64,000 bases of DNA from NCBI GenBank assembly GCA_020631735.1, contig CM036160.1, positions 115,178,680-115,242,679 on the forward strand, in the 5' to 3' direction. Both the position numbers and the translations under genes were made by a program. This document shows positions 1-10,762 of this stretch, one piece after another (position 1 is the first letter of the stretch; the number at the start of each line of letters is the position of its first letter). Under the pieces are notes generated by a model that worked only from the letters and a program-made list of their open reading frames with translations, was not told the origin of the DNA and searched no databases. The stretch comes from Saccharum officinarum. Taxonomy: Eukaryota; Streptophyta; Magnoliopsida; Poales; Poaceae.

Positions 1-2297
1 CAGAAAAATATGATTTTAAGTTTGTTAATCTTCATGTATCATGTACTTACTAGGAAAAATATGTTTCATGCATGTGCTGTGGAAAACTTTGAAGAAGTAG
101 TTCAAGTGCCTTTAATGGTTGATTTTTGTTATTTTTGTTAGAGAGCAAACTTTGTATAAAACATGCATGTGATAATTTTTGTATAGTCATTATATTCCAT
201 GAAGAACCTAGGAAAAATATTAATTCTGTTGTATTAAGTAATTTCATAGTACAAAGTAATTTCATGCTTATTTTTATGCTATAGCTTGTCATTTTTGTAT
301 AGGATAGTTTACTTATCCAAATGCCATGAAATTTTTATGGTAGTCTGTTTAGAGTAGTATTATGCTACTGTAATTTTTTTAGATTTTTAGGAGCATCAGA
401 AATATATGTTGCTATTCAAACCTATTATTACTTAGGGTTTAAGCAAGTGTTGCTTTAAGTGTGATTAAGAAATTAGTAAAGCTTTGGTGTATCTTTGAAG
501 CATTTCATAAGATAGGTTAACTTAACATAATAGTAGTAGAAGAGAATGCAATAGATGACATGTGCTTGTAGTGTATAGTTTTTTAGATGATGTTGACTAC
601 CTTGCATTTCAACATATTCATTGCATTCATCTCCTTCGATGCACACTTGCATAATCACTTACGCGCATTGCATCATACAGGGTCGCAAACCAAGAACCCA
701 GTCGTCTTACCCGAGGAGCCAGAGGAGCAGATCGAGGTGCAGCAGCAGGAGGTGGCAGAAGCCGAAGAAGAGGTCGGTGAAGATCTCCCGGAGTGCCCCG
801 ATCACCGTCCGAGCTCATTCGAGAGAGGCAAGCCCCGGAGCATTTCTCTCCCAGTTTGCAAATAATTTATTATTAACTTTACTTAATTTGATGCATTATG
901 TTTAGGAGTTGTTTGCAAACGTTGCTGCATTATACCTTGCTTACCTTTGTTATACTATATCCTTGTTACCCTGGTATCCGCAGTCGAGTCAATGCTTAGC
1001 TGGCTTAGACCGGTAGAAGTCAGGTGATTTCCTGTCACCTGCGAGCTATAGGTGGTTACCTGGATCTACTTGGTTGACTATGAAGTCATGGTATAACTAA
1101 GTGTGAAATGAATTTGAGACCGGGTGGAAACTTGCAGGGTTTCGGACTGTAGTGTTTTCCATCGGTGTCGATTAAGGACCGTCCGTTGTTGTCCCTCGGG
1201 TCATGTTGAACGCATGCCTCACATTTAGCTGGCCGGATAAAGTACCTTCCGACCGCGAAACTAGGAGATTATTCGGGCCGTGTGAATTGCCCGCAACGCA
1301 CTGTACCGGAGCAGTAGTGGCAGGATACGGGGGCGCGATGATAAGGCCAAAGAGCAGTCGGGCGGCCCCCGGGTACAAGTGGTTCCTGGCAAGCTCACGA
1401 CTTTACCTGAATGGTTGACTCGGTGACCAACACCTTACTTTAGCGGGTGAGTGAGGTTTATATGAGGAATAACTTACCAGCTGGTTAATAATCGATTCGA
1501 ATCGCCATCGTTCACTGGATAGTGAACACTTGACTTGAGCTACTTTATCGTAGTAATATTGATGAATCACTTGGATAGTTATGTGAAAGATGACATGATA
1601 ACTACTGTTAATGATCAATGGTAATCCTTACTTGCTTAATTACATGTTACTCTAGCACCATTGAAACATAGTTGGCAGGGTAATAAAGAATTAATTACTG
1701 CATGCTTTTGGAAAGGAGTTGCTAAGTTAAAAATGCTTTTCTTGCAAATGAGTCAGCTATCCCACCAGAAAGCCTATCATGTTTCCTTGGTGTCTCTTAT
1801 TTCTGGTTTATGACGGGTAAGTCTAGCTGAGTACCTTCTTGTACTCAGGGCTTTGTTCCCACTTGTTGCAGATGGACAGATATACTATGGCTATTGTATC
1901 AACTGTCTCTATCCTGCAATGGGCGAAGCATAGGACCATGGGCAATGGCCATTCGTTACTTCTCGACTGATGCTTTTGCTGGAGATGATCACAAGCTGGC
2001 ACTTTATTCCAAAATGTTGTGTGTGTGCGTGATTTGAACTACTGCTTCCGCTACTTTTAGTCAAACCTGGTTTGTAATAACTATGTTTAAACTCCGATGT
2101 ATTTTATGCCACGAACTTTTATGTAACTTATGATGGTAACCGTTAAACTTAGTATGATCTTGGCTGTTATGAGAAATGGTTTGAAATCCGTCGAGATTTC
2201 ATGGACTATCGGGTTATACGGGCTTAAGTTTGTTGAATTGTCCTTCCGTTGGATGATTTTCCTACTTAATTTCATATAATTGGGCGGTTCTGTTACA
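1..2297 (-). repeat. Ty3/gypsy LTR fragment (Del/Tekay-like), cut by window edge
   Basis: This stretch is the reverse complement of 36090-38432: the two copies share blocks along their whole overlap, for example the GC-rich part at 1170-1420 against 37010-37220. The right end reads ..GGTTCTGTTACA, so on the minus strand the repeat starts TGTAACAGAACC, a TG..CA LTR boundary identical to the left boundary at 36090. No coding frame of note is present and short ORFs inside it are incidental. The Del/Tekay chromovirus assignment rests on remembered LTR starts in grasses and is tentative. It abuts the gypsy integrase fragment at 2307 and probably inserted into it. The other LTR end lies outside the window. 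Confidence 0.65.
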
Positions 2298-2306
2298 ACG
2301 GGGTTC

Positions 2307-2717
2307 ACTTCATTCTTCTTAGTCTACGGATCTAAGGCCATGCTCCCCACTGACATAGAATATGGGTCCCCAAGGCTAAAGGCCTACAACAAGAGAAATA
2401 ACGACGCCGCATGAGAGGACGTCCTCGACCAGCTCGAGGAAGCCCGGGATATGGCTCTGTTGCACTCTGCCAGTTACCAACAGGGCCTCCGACGCTACCA
2501 CGACAGACACGTCCGCAAGCGTGACCTCAACGTCGGCGACCTGGTGCTACGACGGAACCAGAACACCAAGGGAGAGCACAAGCTCACGCCACCATGGGAA
2601 GGACCGTACATCATCGCAGAAGTACTAAAGTCGGGCACCTACAAGCTATCCAACGAGAAGGGCGAAATCCTCACCAACGCTTGGAACATTGAACAGCTAC
2701 GTCGCTTTTTCCCTTAA
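2307..2717 (+). pseudogene. Gypsy pol remnant: integrase C-terminus
   Basis: The reading frame gives a TSFFLVYGSKAMLPT motif at its start, which matches the end of the gypsy integrase core (the FxLVYGxEAxLP signature). It is followed by the charged C-terminal region with YHDRHVRKRDLNVGDLVLRR and a WEGPYIIAEVL segment, the conserved GPY/F-type integrase tail. The frame carries an in-frame TGA at 2412-2414, so the open part restarts at 2451. The frame ends at the natural stop at 2715-2717 after an LRRFFP tail. Everything upstream of about 2307 is replaced by the LTR at 1-2297, so this is a truncated, inactive remnant. Confidence 0.85.
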
Positions 2718-3407
2718 AAAGCCTCGAGGCTCTGTAATATCTTTTTCAATCGCATAAATAAAGAATACATCGATGTTCAAACTTTCGTTTTACAAACAAT
2801 GAGGAAGGATCGACTCTGTTCTCCCAGAATCAACCCTCCCTTGGGGGCTACAAGGGGGGAACCCCCAGTCCCCGAAAAAACTTGTACTCTTTTTCAAAGT
2901 TGAAGAACTACATCTTAAGTCAACAACGCTGCGAGAGCGCCCTGAGGCTCAAAAGGACTCTCGAGCCGCGAGATCGCTTACGCCTCCGAGGCTATGGTAC
3001 CTCCGCTCAGCCCTCACGCCTAGGGGCACGACCGCACATTAAGTAGACCCAAGGGCGGTTCATAACTTTGAAAAGGAATACACCCCATGTCGCTTAGATC
3101 AGGTTCTTACACGATCTGCGAGGCCGCAAGAGCATCCTGAAGCTCGAGGGCAGTCGAGCCATGAGATCACTTACGCCTCCAAGGCTACGGTACCTCCACT
3201 CGCTCCCTTACGTCAAAGGGCGCAACCGCATGCTAAGTAAATTATGCGAAAACATGATTCAAGCGATAAAGGGAAGAAAATCTCGAACAAAACTTAAATA
3301 ACCAAACACCGGTTTATGTTTCGAGTTTTTAAGGCCTCCGGGGCCACCGTGACCAAAATTCGAAAAAATACTAACTTATTACACAGGCCTTTGCGCCCAG
3401 ATTTGGC
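2718..3407 (+). repeat. Gypsy pol-to-antisense-ORF spacer with a diverged tandem repeat
   Basis: This noncoding part of the gypsy element lies between the pol stop and the end of the antisense ORF. Two diverged copies of a roughly 120-130 bp unit lie at about 2929-3045 and 3115-3242. Both contain a 'cttacgcctccnaggcta' core, a 'ggtacctcc' block and a 'cgcat..aagta' end. A purine/C-run 'ttgggggctacaagggggga' occurs at about 2842. No coding signal was seen. Confidence 0.5.
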
Positions 3408-5016
3408 TCACAGGCCCTCGTCGTCGGCAGGGGGAACCACCTCGGCTTCGAAAAGTGAGGCCAGGCGGCTCCCAGGCTCCTCAGCAGCTCCGATCAAGTC
3501 TAGGCAAGCGTCCTCGTTCTCCTCGTCTGTCCGATCTGGGTCGGTGATGAAGCCTTCAGCAACAAGCTCCAAGTTGAACACGAACCCAGACCGTACGACG
3601 GCCAGTGCTCTCATCACGCCATAGTGGAGGCTGCCCCGTATCCTTTCCCGGACGAAGCGGCCCAGCGCCGCCATCCAGCGGACGAAGGAGTTCCCCGGGG
3701 CGTCCTCCCCGGTGTCGGCGTCGGGCTCGACCCCCAGACCGTCACACACGGAGGTGATCGCGCCCTAAAGCAACTGGGTCCTCTGGGTCTCGGCCTCGAG
3801 GAGGCTCTAGAGGGAATTGGCCGCCGCCTGAGCCACCCGATGTTCCCTCTCCAGCTCTAAAACACAATAAACTAAATTAATACTAACACAGGGCCTCGAC
3901 GCCATGGCCGTAATGTCCATACTTACCCTCGGTGTGGGTCTGCAAGCCCACGACCTCATCACGGAGCCCCCTACACGTCCTTTCGAGCCCTTGGAGAGCG
4001 TCGTCCCTGTCACGAACGGTCGCCCTCAGCGCTTCAATCTCCTGGCGGGCGGTCTAAAGAGCCGCGTCCTTCTCCTGAGCAGCCCCGCTCAGCGCCGTGA
4101 TCTCGTCCTTCAGGGCGCCGAAGCAAGTGGTGACCTGCCCAATCTGGACGTTGAGGGCGTCACGCTGACGGCTGACCAGGGAGACGTCCTCCTCAAGCTC
4201 TTTCACCCGTGCCGTCAGGGGCTCGAGGTCCTTGCGGGCCTGGGCTGCCTCCTCCTGGGCCTTGGTCGCGTCTTCACGCGCCACGGCCTCGGTCGCCTAG
4301 GCCTGCACCGCCTCCTCCTTAACCGCCGCATAGGCAACGCACAACTCAGCCATTTCAGCGTTCCGATCGGAAAGCCATTTCTGGGCCTCCTCGACCAGAG
4401 CCCGTTGCCGGGCAAGCGCTGCCCACACGCCGCTCTCATTCCGGATGAAGAGCGACTTGCGGCGGGAGCGTTCCTTGAGCTCCTGATCATGGTTTGGAAA
4501 AACCAAAAAGATTGAGAACCAAGAGAAAGAGAGATAGCAAAAGAACCGCAAAAAGAACCGATAAGCCAAACGCACCTCGGTGGCATCCCGCATGCCTTGT
4601 GACAAGGAGTCCATCGCCACGTGAAGCGCTCGCTCGACGTATCGACAGAGACCCTCGAGGTACTCCCAGTGATGCACCTCGTCTCTGTCATTCAGGGCGT
4701 AGACAGGATCCGCGTCAGGGTCCGCAGCGTCCCTGAATTCGAGGGACGGTCCCCCCCACCGTGGTATCTCCTCCTTCGCCCGCGCTAGGGCCAGCGCGGC
4801 GATGTCCGGCCACGAGGACGACGGTCCGGCCGAGGTGTCTTCTGGCCCCGCGGAAGGGCCGGCCTCACCCGTGGTCCCGCCTTGCCAACCGCCGCCGAGG
4901 GACCAGCCCGGTCCATGGCCTCGACCCCCTCGACTTCGACCACCTGCTTCCCCTTATCCAGGGGGGAATCGTCGAGGGTGAGGTCGACCGTGGCTGGCGT
5001 CGACTCTTCTGCTGGG
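3408..5016 (-). pseudogene. Antisense ORF of the gypsy element, C-terminal part
   Basis: Read on the minus strand, this is the distal half of the element's antisense gene; the proximal half is at 15313-17551 on the far side of the copia insertion. From the insertion inward it encodes an acidic segment (ATVDLTLDDSPLDKGKQ), a helix-rich region near 4677-4561 (WEYLEGLCRYVERALHVAMDSL), a long coiled coil at about 4490-3960 with many Glu/Ala/Gln residues, and a conserved-looking tail at 3749-3408 ending PPADDEGL. Splice junctions and some stops interrupt the frames, so the mature ORF is spliced or degraded. The function of these antisense proteins is not established. Confidence 0.6.
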
Positions 5017-5021
5017 GCCGG
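5017..5021. repeat. Target-site duplication (left) of the copia element
   Basis: GCCGG directly precedes the LTR start TGAAAGCC at 5022 and is repeated directly after the 3' LTR at 15308-15312. A perfect 5-bp duplication is the expected integration footprint and fixes both element boundaries. Confidence 0.95.
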
Positions 5022-5639
5022 TGAAAGCCCAAGTTTGGTTTTGGTAATTAATGACACCAAGTTGCTAATGCCATGTGTTAAGTGTTTTGAGTTAGGCACA
5101 AGCAACACACGTGATGAAGGAGCATGTGGCATGGAGTGATGGCCACAAGATCACAAGTGGTGGAGATGCACATAATATGGTGTACATGATGATCAAGTAG
5201 AAGAGAAGGAACTAAGAGCGCAAGGCAAAGGTATAAACCATAGGGTTTTCCTTTTGCCGGTCTAAGTTGAGTAGAGAAGTGATTGACCGGATTTAGGATA
5301 CATAGCCGACTATCAAGAGGGGCAATCACGACTAGCTCGAAAATCAAGTGCCACTAGATCAACATCTTGAGCATATGCATTAGGATCTAGTAAAGAGCTA
5401 ACATAACGCCTTGGAAAATGATTGTGAAATGCTAACACACATGCACATGGAGGTGTACACTTGGTGGTGTTAGCACAGTTGCGAAGGCGGTGGAGTTTAA
5501 GCGGTAGAGAGGGGTTTGGGTTCCTCTCTCCCTCCCACCGAGCTTGCGAGGTGGGATTCGGCGCTTTTTGGAGAAGTGAAACGCCTATTTTCTACTGCGC
5601 CGGAAGTCGGAAAAGAAACGGAGGCGAAAGGAGGTCACT

Positions 5640-6105
5640 GCGTTGATCGGACGCTGCACCGGACGCGGTCACGGTTTCACCAGACGCGTCCGGTCAGTTC
5701 AACACGGCGCGAGCGCTAGGGTTTGTGACCGGACGCGGGTCTGGCCTGACCAGCGCGTCCGGTCAGTTCATCTGGGTGTAAGAAAGAAGCGCGTGACCGG
5801 CGCGTCCGGTCCTTCACGGGACCGGAGCATCCGGTCACGCGTCCAGAAACACAGAGCGAAGCGGAGTGACGATCGGACGCGCGGCGCGTCTGGTCACGTG
5901 CGATCGGACGCGTCCGGTCGCAGCTGGAGCTTACTGGAACGCGACCGGACGTGGGCACTGTCGCGTCCGGTCACTCGGTTGAGCGCGTCCGGTCAGGGCA
6001 ACGACTAGTTCTGACGCGCACTGTTCACGTTTGTCGTGTAGTGACCGAACGCGTCCGGTCACCCTGACCGGAGCGTCCGGTCAGCGCGTTTTTCGCTGCG
6101 TCGTC
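5640..6105 (+). promoter_or_regulatory. Array of palindromic ACCGGACGCGTCCGGT-type units in the copia LTR U3
   Basis: The core CGGACGCG/CGCGTCCGG recurs many times in both orientations, often as the full dyad GGACGCGTCC, in a CpG-dense block ending about 30 bp before the TATA box. The same array is at about 14004-14469 in the 3' LTR. Position directly upstream of the TATA box suggests a regulatory or methylation-target block; this is inference. Substitutions between the two LTRs concentrate here and about half of the transitions are at CpG. Confidence 0.6.
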
Positions 6106-6133
6106 TGTAACGACTAGCTGCGTACCCCTTCGT

Positions 6134-6141
6134 TATAAATA
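6134..6141 (+). promoter_or_regulatory. TATA box of the copia 5' LTR
   Basis: TATAAATA lies in the context CGTTATAAATAGAGG, about 810 bp before the LTR end, and is retained at 14498-14505 in the 3' LTR. It would place the transcription start near 6165 and so define U3 as about 5022-6165. Confidence 0.75.
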
Positions 6142-6945
6142 GAGGTTGGCCAGGGTTTAAGGGTAACTCTTGCACACTTTGAGATATAGAGACATACTTT
6201 GAGCTAGAGAACAACCCCTCCACTCATCTCTTTGCATAGTTGCACATCTTGAGTGAGATTGAGTGAGATTCAAGTGCATTGCTTGAGAGTTGCATTCTAG
6301 AGGCACTTGATCTTCGAGTTGCTGCGGATTTCTTATTACTCTTCCGTGTTTCCCGACACGGTAGACGGCTTGGAGCAGAGGAGGTGATTGAGCTTGCAAT
6401 TGAAGATTGTTGGAGCCTTCACCAAGTGTTGTAAGGGGTTATTGATCCTTCCCCGTGGGAGTTCGCAAATTGGATACTCTAGTGGAGCTCGTGGCTTGGA
6501 GGATCCCCATCTTGTGTGCGGTTGTGCGGCGCCCGCCGAGGGCTCAACTCTTGATAGTTGATTAGCTCGCAAACCGACAAGTGGGTGCATCGCCACAACG
6601 AGGAGTAGCTTGCCGGGAAGCAAGTGAACCTCGGGATAAATTCTTGTGTCATTCTCTTCCCGAGGATTTCTCTTGTGTGATTGATTGATTGGTACTTCTC
6701 ATCTCTACACGGCGGTATAATCTCTCGAAGCTCTTCTCTCGTATTACAACTTGTTTCTAGCTTGTTGTTGTTGTAGTGTTTAGTGGATAGCCTTGTACTA
6801 GACTTGTGTAGGTGGCTTGCTAAATTAGTTAGAGCTAGTGCATTTTGCTCTGCCACCTTTTGTACTAACTTGTGGTTAAGTAATTATTGTAGAAGTTTTT
6901 AATTAGGCTATTCACCCCCCCTCTAGCCTATTTGGACCTTACAAG

Positions 6946-6962
6946 TGGTATCGGAGCCGAGG
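6946..6962 (+). other. Primer binding site of the copia element
   Basis: TGGTATCGGAGCC begins 2 nt after the 5' LTR. It is close to the plant copia PBS TGGTATCAGAGC, which pairs with the 3' end of initiator methionine tRNA; one base differs from the usual form. Confidence 0.85.
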
Positions 6963-7003
6963 CACCGTTTATTTGAGGCTTAACAACCTACGGTGAAAAA
7001 GAA

Positions 7004-9079
7004 ATGGCTCAATTAAGCTTGCACATCAACAACACCAAGAAGACACCTCACTTCGATGGCACAAATTATGCATATTGGAAGGTTAAGATGACCGCACACC
7101 TAAAGTCAAAAAATAGAGAAGTGTGGAAGGTCACCGAAACAAAATTTGAGGTTGCTAATCCGGAAGCACCTACACCGGTAGAGGAGAAGAAGCTCCAAGG
7201 CAATGATATTGCCATTAGTGCTCTTAATGAGGCACTAGATGACAAGACATTTGAGCAAGTAAAGAATATAGAGATTGCTCATGATGCTTGGGCCAAGCTG
7301 GAAGAAACATTTGAGGGCACCGAAGGTACAAAGACCGCTAAAGCATATATCTTGCAAGAAAAATTTTCAAGCTTCAAGATGCAAGATGATGAGAGTGTAC
7401 CGGAGATGTTTCATAGGTTGCAAGTCATTGTCAATGAGCTCAAGGCACTTGGTGAGGAGGTCAAGGACAATCAATTATCTATGAAGTTCTTGAGAAGTCT
7501 ACCCAAGAGATTTGATACATTGATCACCGTGCTAGTGAGGACTACATTGAAGGATTCAACTCCTCAACAAATATTTCAAGAAGTGATGACCGATGATTCA
7601 TATAGAGAAGATGATGAGAAGGATGAGTTGGTCAAGAAGAAGAAGAAGGAAAATGAGAAGAAAGATGATGAAAAGAAGAAGAGTGTAGCATTCAAAGCCA
7701 CCACATCCAAGAGCAAATCCAAGATTGAATCATCAAGTGATGAAGACTCAAGCTCTTGTGATAGTGATGACATTGATGAGAAGATGGCTCTCTTTGTCAA
7801 GCAATTTGGCAAATTCATGAAGAAGAAAGGCTATCGTGCAAGAAGGAGGAAGAACTCATCCAAGAAGAATGAGCATACCATGAGATGCTTTAGATGCCAT
7901 AGCAAAGATCATCTCATTGCAAAGTGTCCTTATGATAGTGATGATGAAGATGCTATCAAGAAGGAGAGGAAGAAGCAAAAGAAGAAGCAAGAAAAGAAGA
8001 AGAGCTCTCATAAAAAGAAGAATGATTCTCATGTTGTTACATGGGATAGTGATGATTCCTCGAGTGATGATGAGGATGACTACAAGAGCAAGAAGAAGGG
8101 ACATGCTAGCATTGCCATCCAAGAGAAGGTCTCCCTCTTCGACACTCCATCGTGCTTCATGGCTAAGGCCGCTAAGGTATCATCCGATGATGAGAGTGAT
8201 CATGATAATGCTAGTGATAGTGATAGTGATGAAGAAGAATTCACTAAAGATGAACTAATCACTATGCTAGAAGATTGCACTCAACACTTTAAAGAATCTA
8301 GAAAGGAGTGCAAGGGCTTGCTTAAGGAAAAGAAAAACCTTATGCAAGAACTTGATGAGCTTAGGGCATCTTATGAGAGTCTAAAGGTAGACCATAAGAA
8401 GCTTCAAAAGTCTCACACTAAGCTTGAAGAAGCTCATTCCTCTCTAGTTGAAAAATGTGAGAACATGCCAACTAATGTTGAAAAAGCTAAAACTTGCAAC
8501 ATAGGCATATCATGTGATATAATTGATGAATCTTTACATAAGCCTATTGTTGTTTCCACTAACCCTCCATGTAGCTCATCTACATCATCCTCATCTAGTA
8601 GTGACGGTTTCACTTGTGACTCCACACTAATAGTTGAGAATGAAATTCTCAAGAAGGAGGTAAAAGAGCTCAATCACACCTTAGCTAAGGCTTATGGTGG
8701 TGAGGACCGCTTGCTTATGTGCTTGGGTAGCCAAAGGGCTTCTCTCTATAAAGAGGGATTGGGATATAACCCCAAGAAAGGTAAGGCCGCTTTTGCTCCT
8801 CACAAGACTCATTTTGTGAAGAACAATGGTAGCTATTGCAAAAGTTGCAAGCAAGTTGGTCACATAGAGCAACATTGCATGAACAAGAAATCTAATGCTA
8901 AAGTATCCTCAATTAAGTTTGATTCCTTCTATATACTTACCAAGGGTACAAATGGTGTTCATGCTAAGTTCATTGGTGCACCGTGGATGGGCTCAAAGAA
9001 GAAAGCCATTTGGGTACCAAAGAGCTTGGTCACTAACCTTGGAGGACCCAAACAAGTTTGGGTACCTAAAAGGAATTGA
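7004..9079 (+). CDS. gag: Copia Gag polyprotein region
   Basis: This 691-residue frame encodes the structural capsid/nucleocapsid protein of the retrotransposon. The N-terminal region (about residues 10-200) has the FDGTNYAYWKVKM start and the UBN2-type gag helices typical of plant copia. A lysine- and acid-rich linker follows (about 200-270). The first zinc knuckle is CFRCHSKDHLIAKC (CX2CX4HX4C), then comes a long KKK/DSDD low-complexity and coiled-coil stretch. A second knuckle, CKSCKQVGHIEQHC, lies near residue 615. The start ATG at 7004 is 41 bp after the PBS. The frame ends at 9077-9079 just before the protease. In related elements gag and pol are one frame; here a one-base shift and a nearby stop (about 9070-9092) separate them. 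Confidence 0.9.
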   Translation: MAQLSLHINNTKKTPHFDGTNYAYWKVKMTAHLKSKNREVWKVTETKFEVANPEAPTPVEEKKLQGNDIAISALNEALDDKTFEQVKNIEIAHDAWAKLEETFEGTEGTKTAKAYILQEKFSSFKMQDDESVPEMFHRLQVIVNELKALGEEVKDNQLSMKFLRSLPKRFDTLITVLVRTTLKDSTPQQIFQEVMTDDSYREDDEKDELVKKKKKENEKKDDEKKKSVAFKATTSKSKSKIESSSDEDSSSCDSDDIDEKMALFVKQFGKFMKKKGYRARRRKNSSKKNEHTMRCFRCHSKDHLIAKCPYDSDDEDAIKKERKKQKKKQEKKKSSHKKKNDSHVVTWDSDDSSSDDEDDYKSKKKGHASIAIQEKVSLFDTPSCFMAKAAKVSSDDESDHDNASDSDSDEEEFTKDELITMLEDCTQHFKESRKECKGLLKEKKNLMQELDELRASYESLKVDHKKLQKSHTKLEEAHSSLVEKCENMPTNVEKAKTCNIGISCDIIDESLHKPIVVSTNPPCSSSTSSSSSSDGFTCDSTLIVENEILKKEVKELNHTLAKAYGGEDRLLMCLGSQRASLYKEGLGYNPKKGKAAFAPHKTHFVKNNGSYCKSCKQVGHIEQHCMNKKSNAKVSSIKFDSFYILTKGTNGVHAKFIGAPWMGSKKKAIWVPKSLVTNLGGPKQVWVPKRN

Positions 9080-10700
9080 TCTTGTCTTGTAGGTCAATTA
9101 CAAAGCCGGAGGAAGGAATCGGGTGCTTGATAGTGGGTGCACTCAACATATGACCGGTGATTCTTGTATGTTCAAATCAATTGATACAAGTCAAAATGGT
9201 GGTTTTGATGCTATCACTTTCGGCAACAACAAGAAAGGCAAGGTCAAGGGGCTTGGTAAAATTGCTATCTCAAATGACATGAGCATATCTAATGTGTTGC
9301 TAGTTGAGAGCTTAGATTTCAATCTTTTATCGGTGGCACAACTTTGTGATCTTGGCTTCAAGTGCATATTCGGTAGTGATGATGTTGAAGTCATAAGTGT
9401 TGATGAATCAAACTTGATATTCAAAGGATTTAGACATGGTAGCTTATACTTGGTTGACTTCAATGATAGTGAGACACAATTGACATCATGCTTGCTTAGT
9501 AAATCTAGTATGGGTTGGTTATGGCATAGAAGGCTTGGTCATGTTGGAATGAAACAATTAAACAAACTTTTGAGGCATGACTTAGTTAGAGGATTGAAGG
9601 ATGTCACCTTTGAGAAGGATAAACTATGTAGTGCTTGTCAAGCCGGCAAACAAGTTAGAAATTCACATCCTAGTAAAAGTGAAATGAGCACATCAAAAGC
9701 ATTTGAGCTATTGCACATGGACTTGTTTGGGCCAACAACATACACTAGCATTGGTGGCAACAAGTATGGTTTTGTGATTGTGGATGACTACACTAGATAC
9801 ACTTGGGTGCTCTTTCTTTATGACAAGAGTGATGTTTATGATCTATTCAAGTCTTTTGTCAAGAGAGTGCAAAATGAGTTTGAAATCACCATCAAGAAGA
9901 TTAGAAGTGACAATGGTAGTGAGTTCAAGAACACAAGAATTGAAGATTTGTGTGATGATCTTGGTATTGGGCATCAATTCTCACCAACGTACACTCCTCA
10001 ATCAAATGGTGTAGTTAAAAGGAAAAATAGAACCTTGATTGATATGGCTAGATCAATGCTTAGTGAATACAATGTTAGTCATTTATTTTGGAGTGAAGCT
10101 ATCAACACGGCTTGCTATTGTAGTAACCGTCTCTATTGCCATAGGAAGCTTGGAAAGACACCATATGAACTATTGAATGGAAGAAAGCCCAACATTGCAT
10201 ACTTTAGAGTGTTTGGTTGCAAATGCTATATTCTCAAGAAAGGCACTAGGTTGAGCAAGTTTGAAAAGAAATGTGATGAAGGGTTCTTACTTGGTTATTC
10301 TACCACAAGCAAATCATATAGAGTTTGGAATCTCACAAATGACACCTTGAAAGAAGTTCATGATGTTGAGTTTGATGAAACCCAAGGGTCTCAAAATGAA
10401 GCTCAAAACCTTGATGATGTGAGAGGGGATCAATTGTCAAATGCAATGAAGAACATGGACATTGGTGATATAAGGCCGATGCAAGTTGATGATGATGATA
10501 TTCATGTGATCAACCAAAGTGTGCAAATTGATACAAATCAAGCAAGCTCTAGTGGTTCTCATGATGAAGCTCAAGTTCAAGGTCAAACAAGTGGAAGCAA
10601 TCAACTCCCAATACTCCAACCTACTAGTATTGCAAGAGATCATCCATTGGACCAAATTATTGGTGGAATTAAAGTGGTGTTCAAACTAGATCAAGATTAG
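9080..10700 (+). pseudogene. pol: Copia pol, protease-integrase part
   Basis: The frame begins in the protease with the LDSGCTQHMTG active-site motif (9123 on). It continues through the GAG-pre-integrase zinc region (HRRLGHVG.. and CSACQAGK) into the integrase core. The DDE triad shows Asp in HMDLFGP, Asp in IRSDNGSEF and, exactly 35 residues after the second Asp, Lys instead of Glu in GVVKRKNR. An integrase with this change is not expected to be catalytic. The frame runs to a stop at 10698-10700, but similarity to the linker before the reverse transcriptase passes to another frame at about 10673, so a one-base shift separates this part from the next. Confidence 0.85.
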
Positions 10701-10762
10701 CATCATTTTGTGAGCATTACTCATTTGTCTCATTAGAAGAACCAAAGAAGATAGAAGATGCA

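Larger units (their letters stand above)
5022..6943 (+). repeat. Copia 5' LTR
   Basis: The LTR starts TGAAAGCCCAAG and ends CCTATTTGGACCTTACA. It contains a GC-rich block of palindromic CGGACGCGTCCGG units (about 5640-6105) followed by a TATA box at 6134. It aligns without length change to 13386-15307 at a constant offset of 8364. Most differences from the 3' LTR fall between 5700 and 6160; the first 515 bp are identical. Confidence 0.95.

Noticed and set aside
1172..1618. Small ORFs on both strands at 1172-1618 and again at 36775-37220
   Set aside because: They lie in inverted copies of an LTR and carry no recognisable protein motif.
2929..3242. Tandem repeat as a satellite array
   Set aside because: Only two diverged units inside a retrotransposon spacer.
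3904..4515. 203-codon plus-strand ORF
   Set aside because: It is the complement of the coiled-coil part of the gypsy antisense ORF, which has the better protein character on the minus strand.
5643..6008. Arg-rich ORFs in the copia LTR, repeated at 14007-14372
   Set aside because: They arise from the CGGACGCGTCCGG palindrome array, are open on both strands and show no domain.
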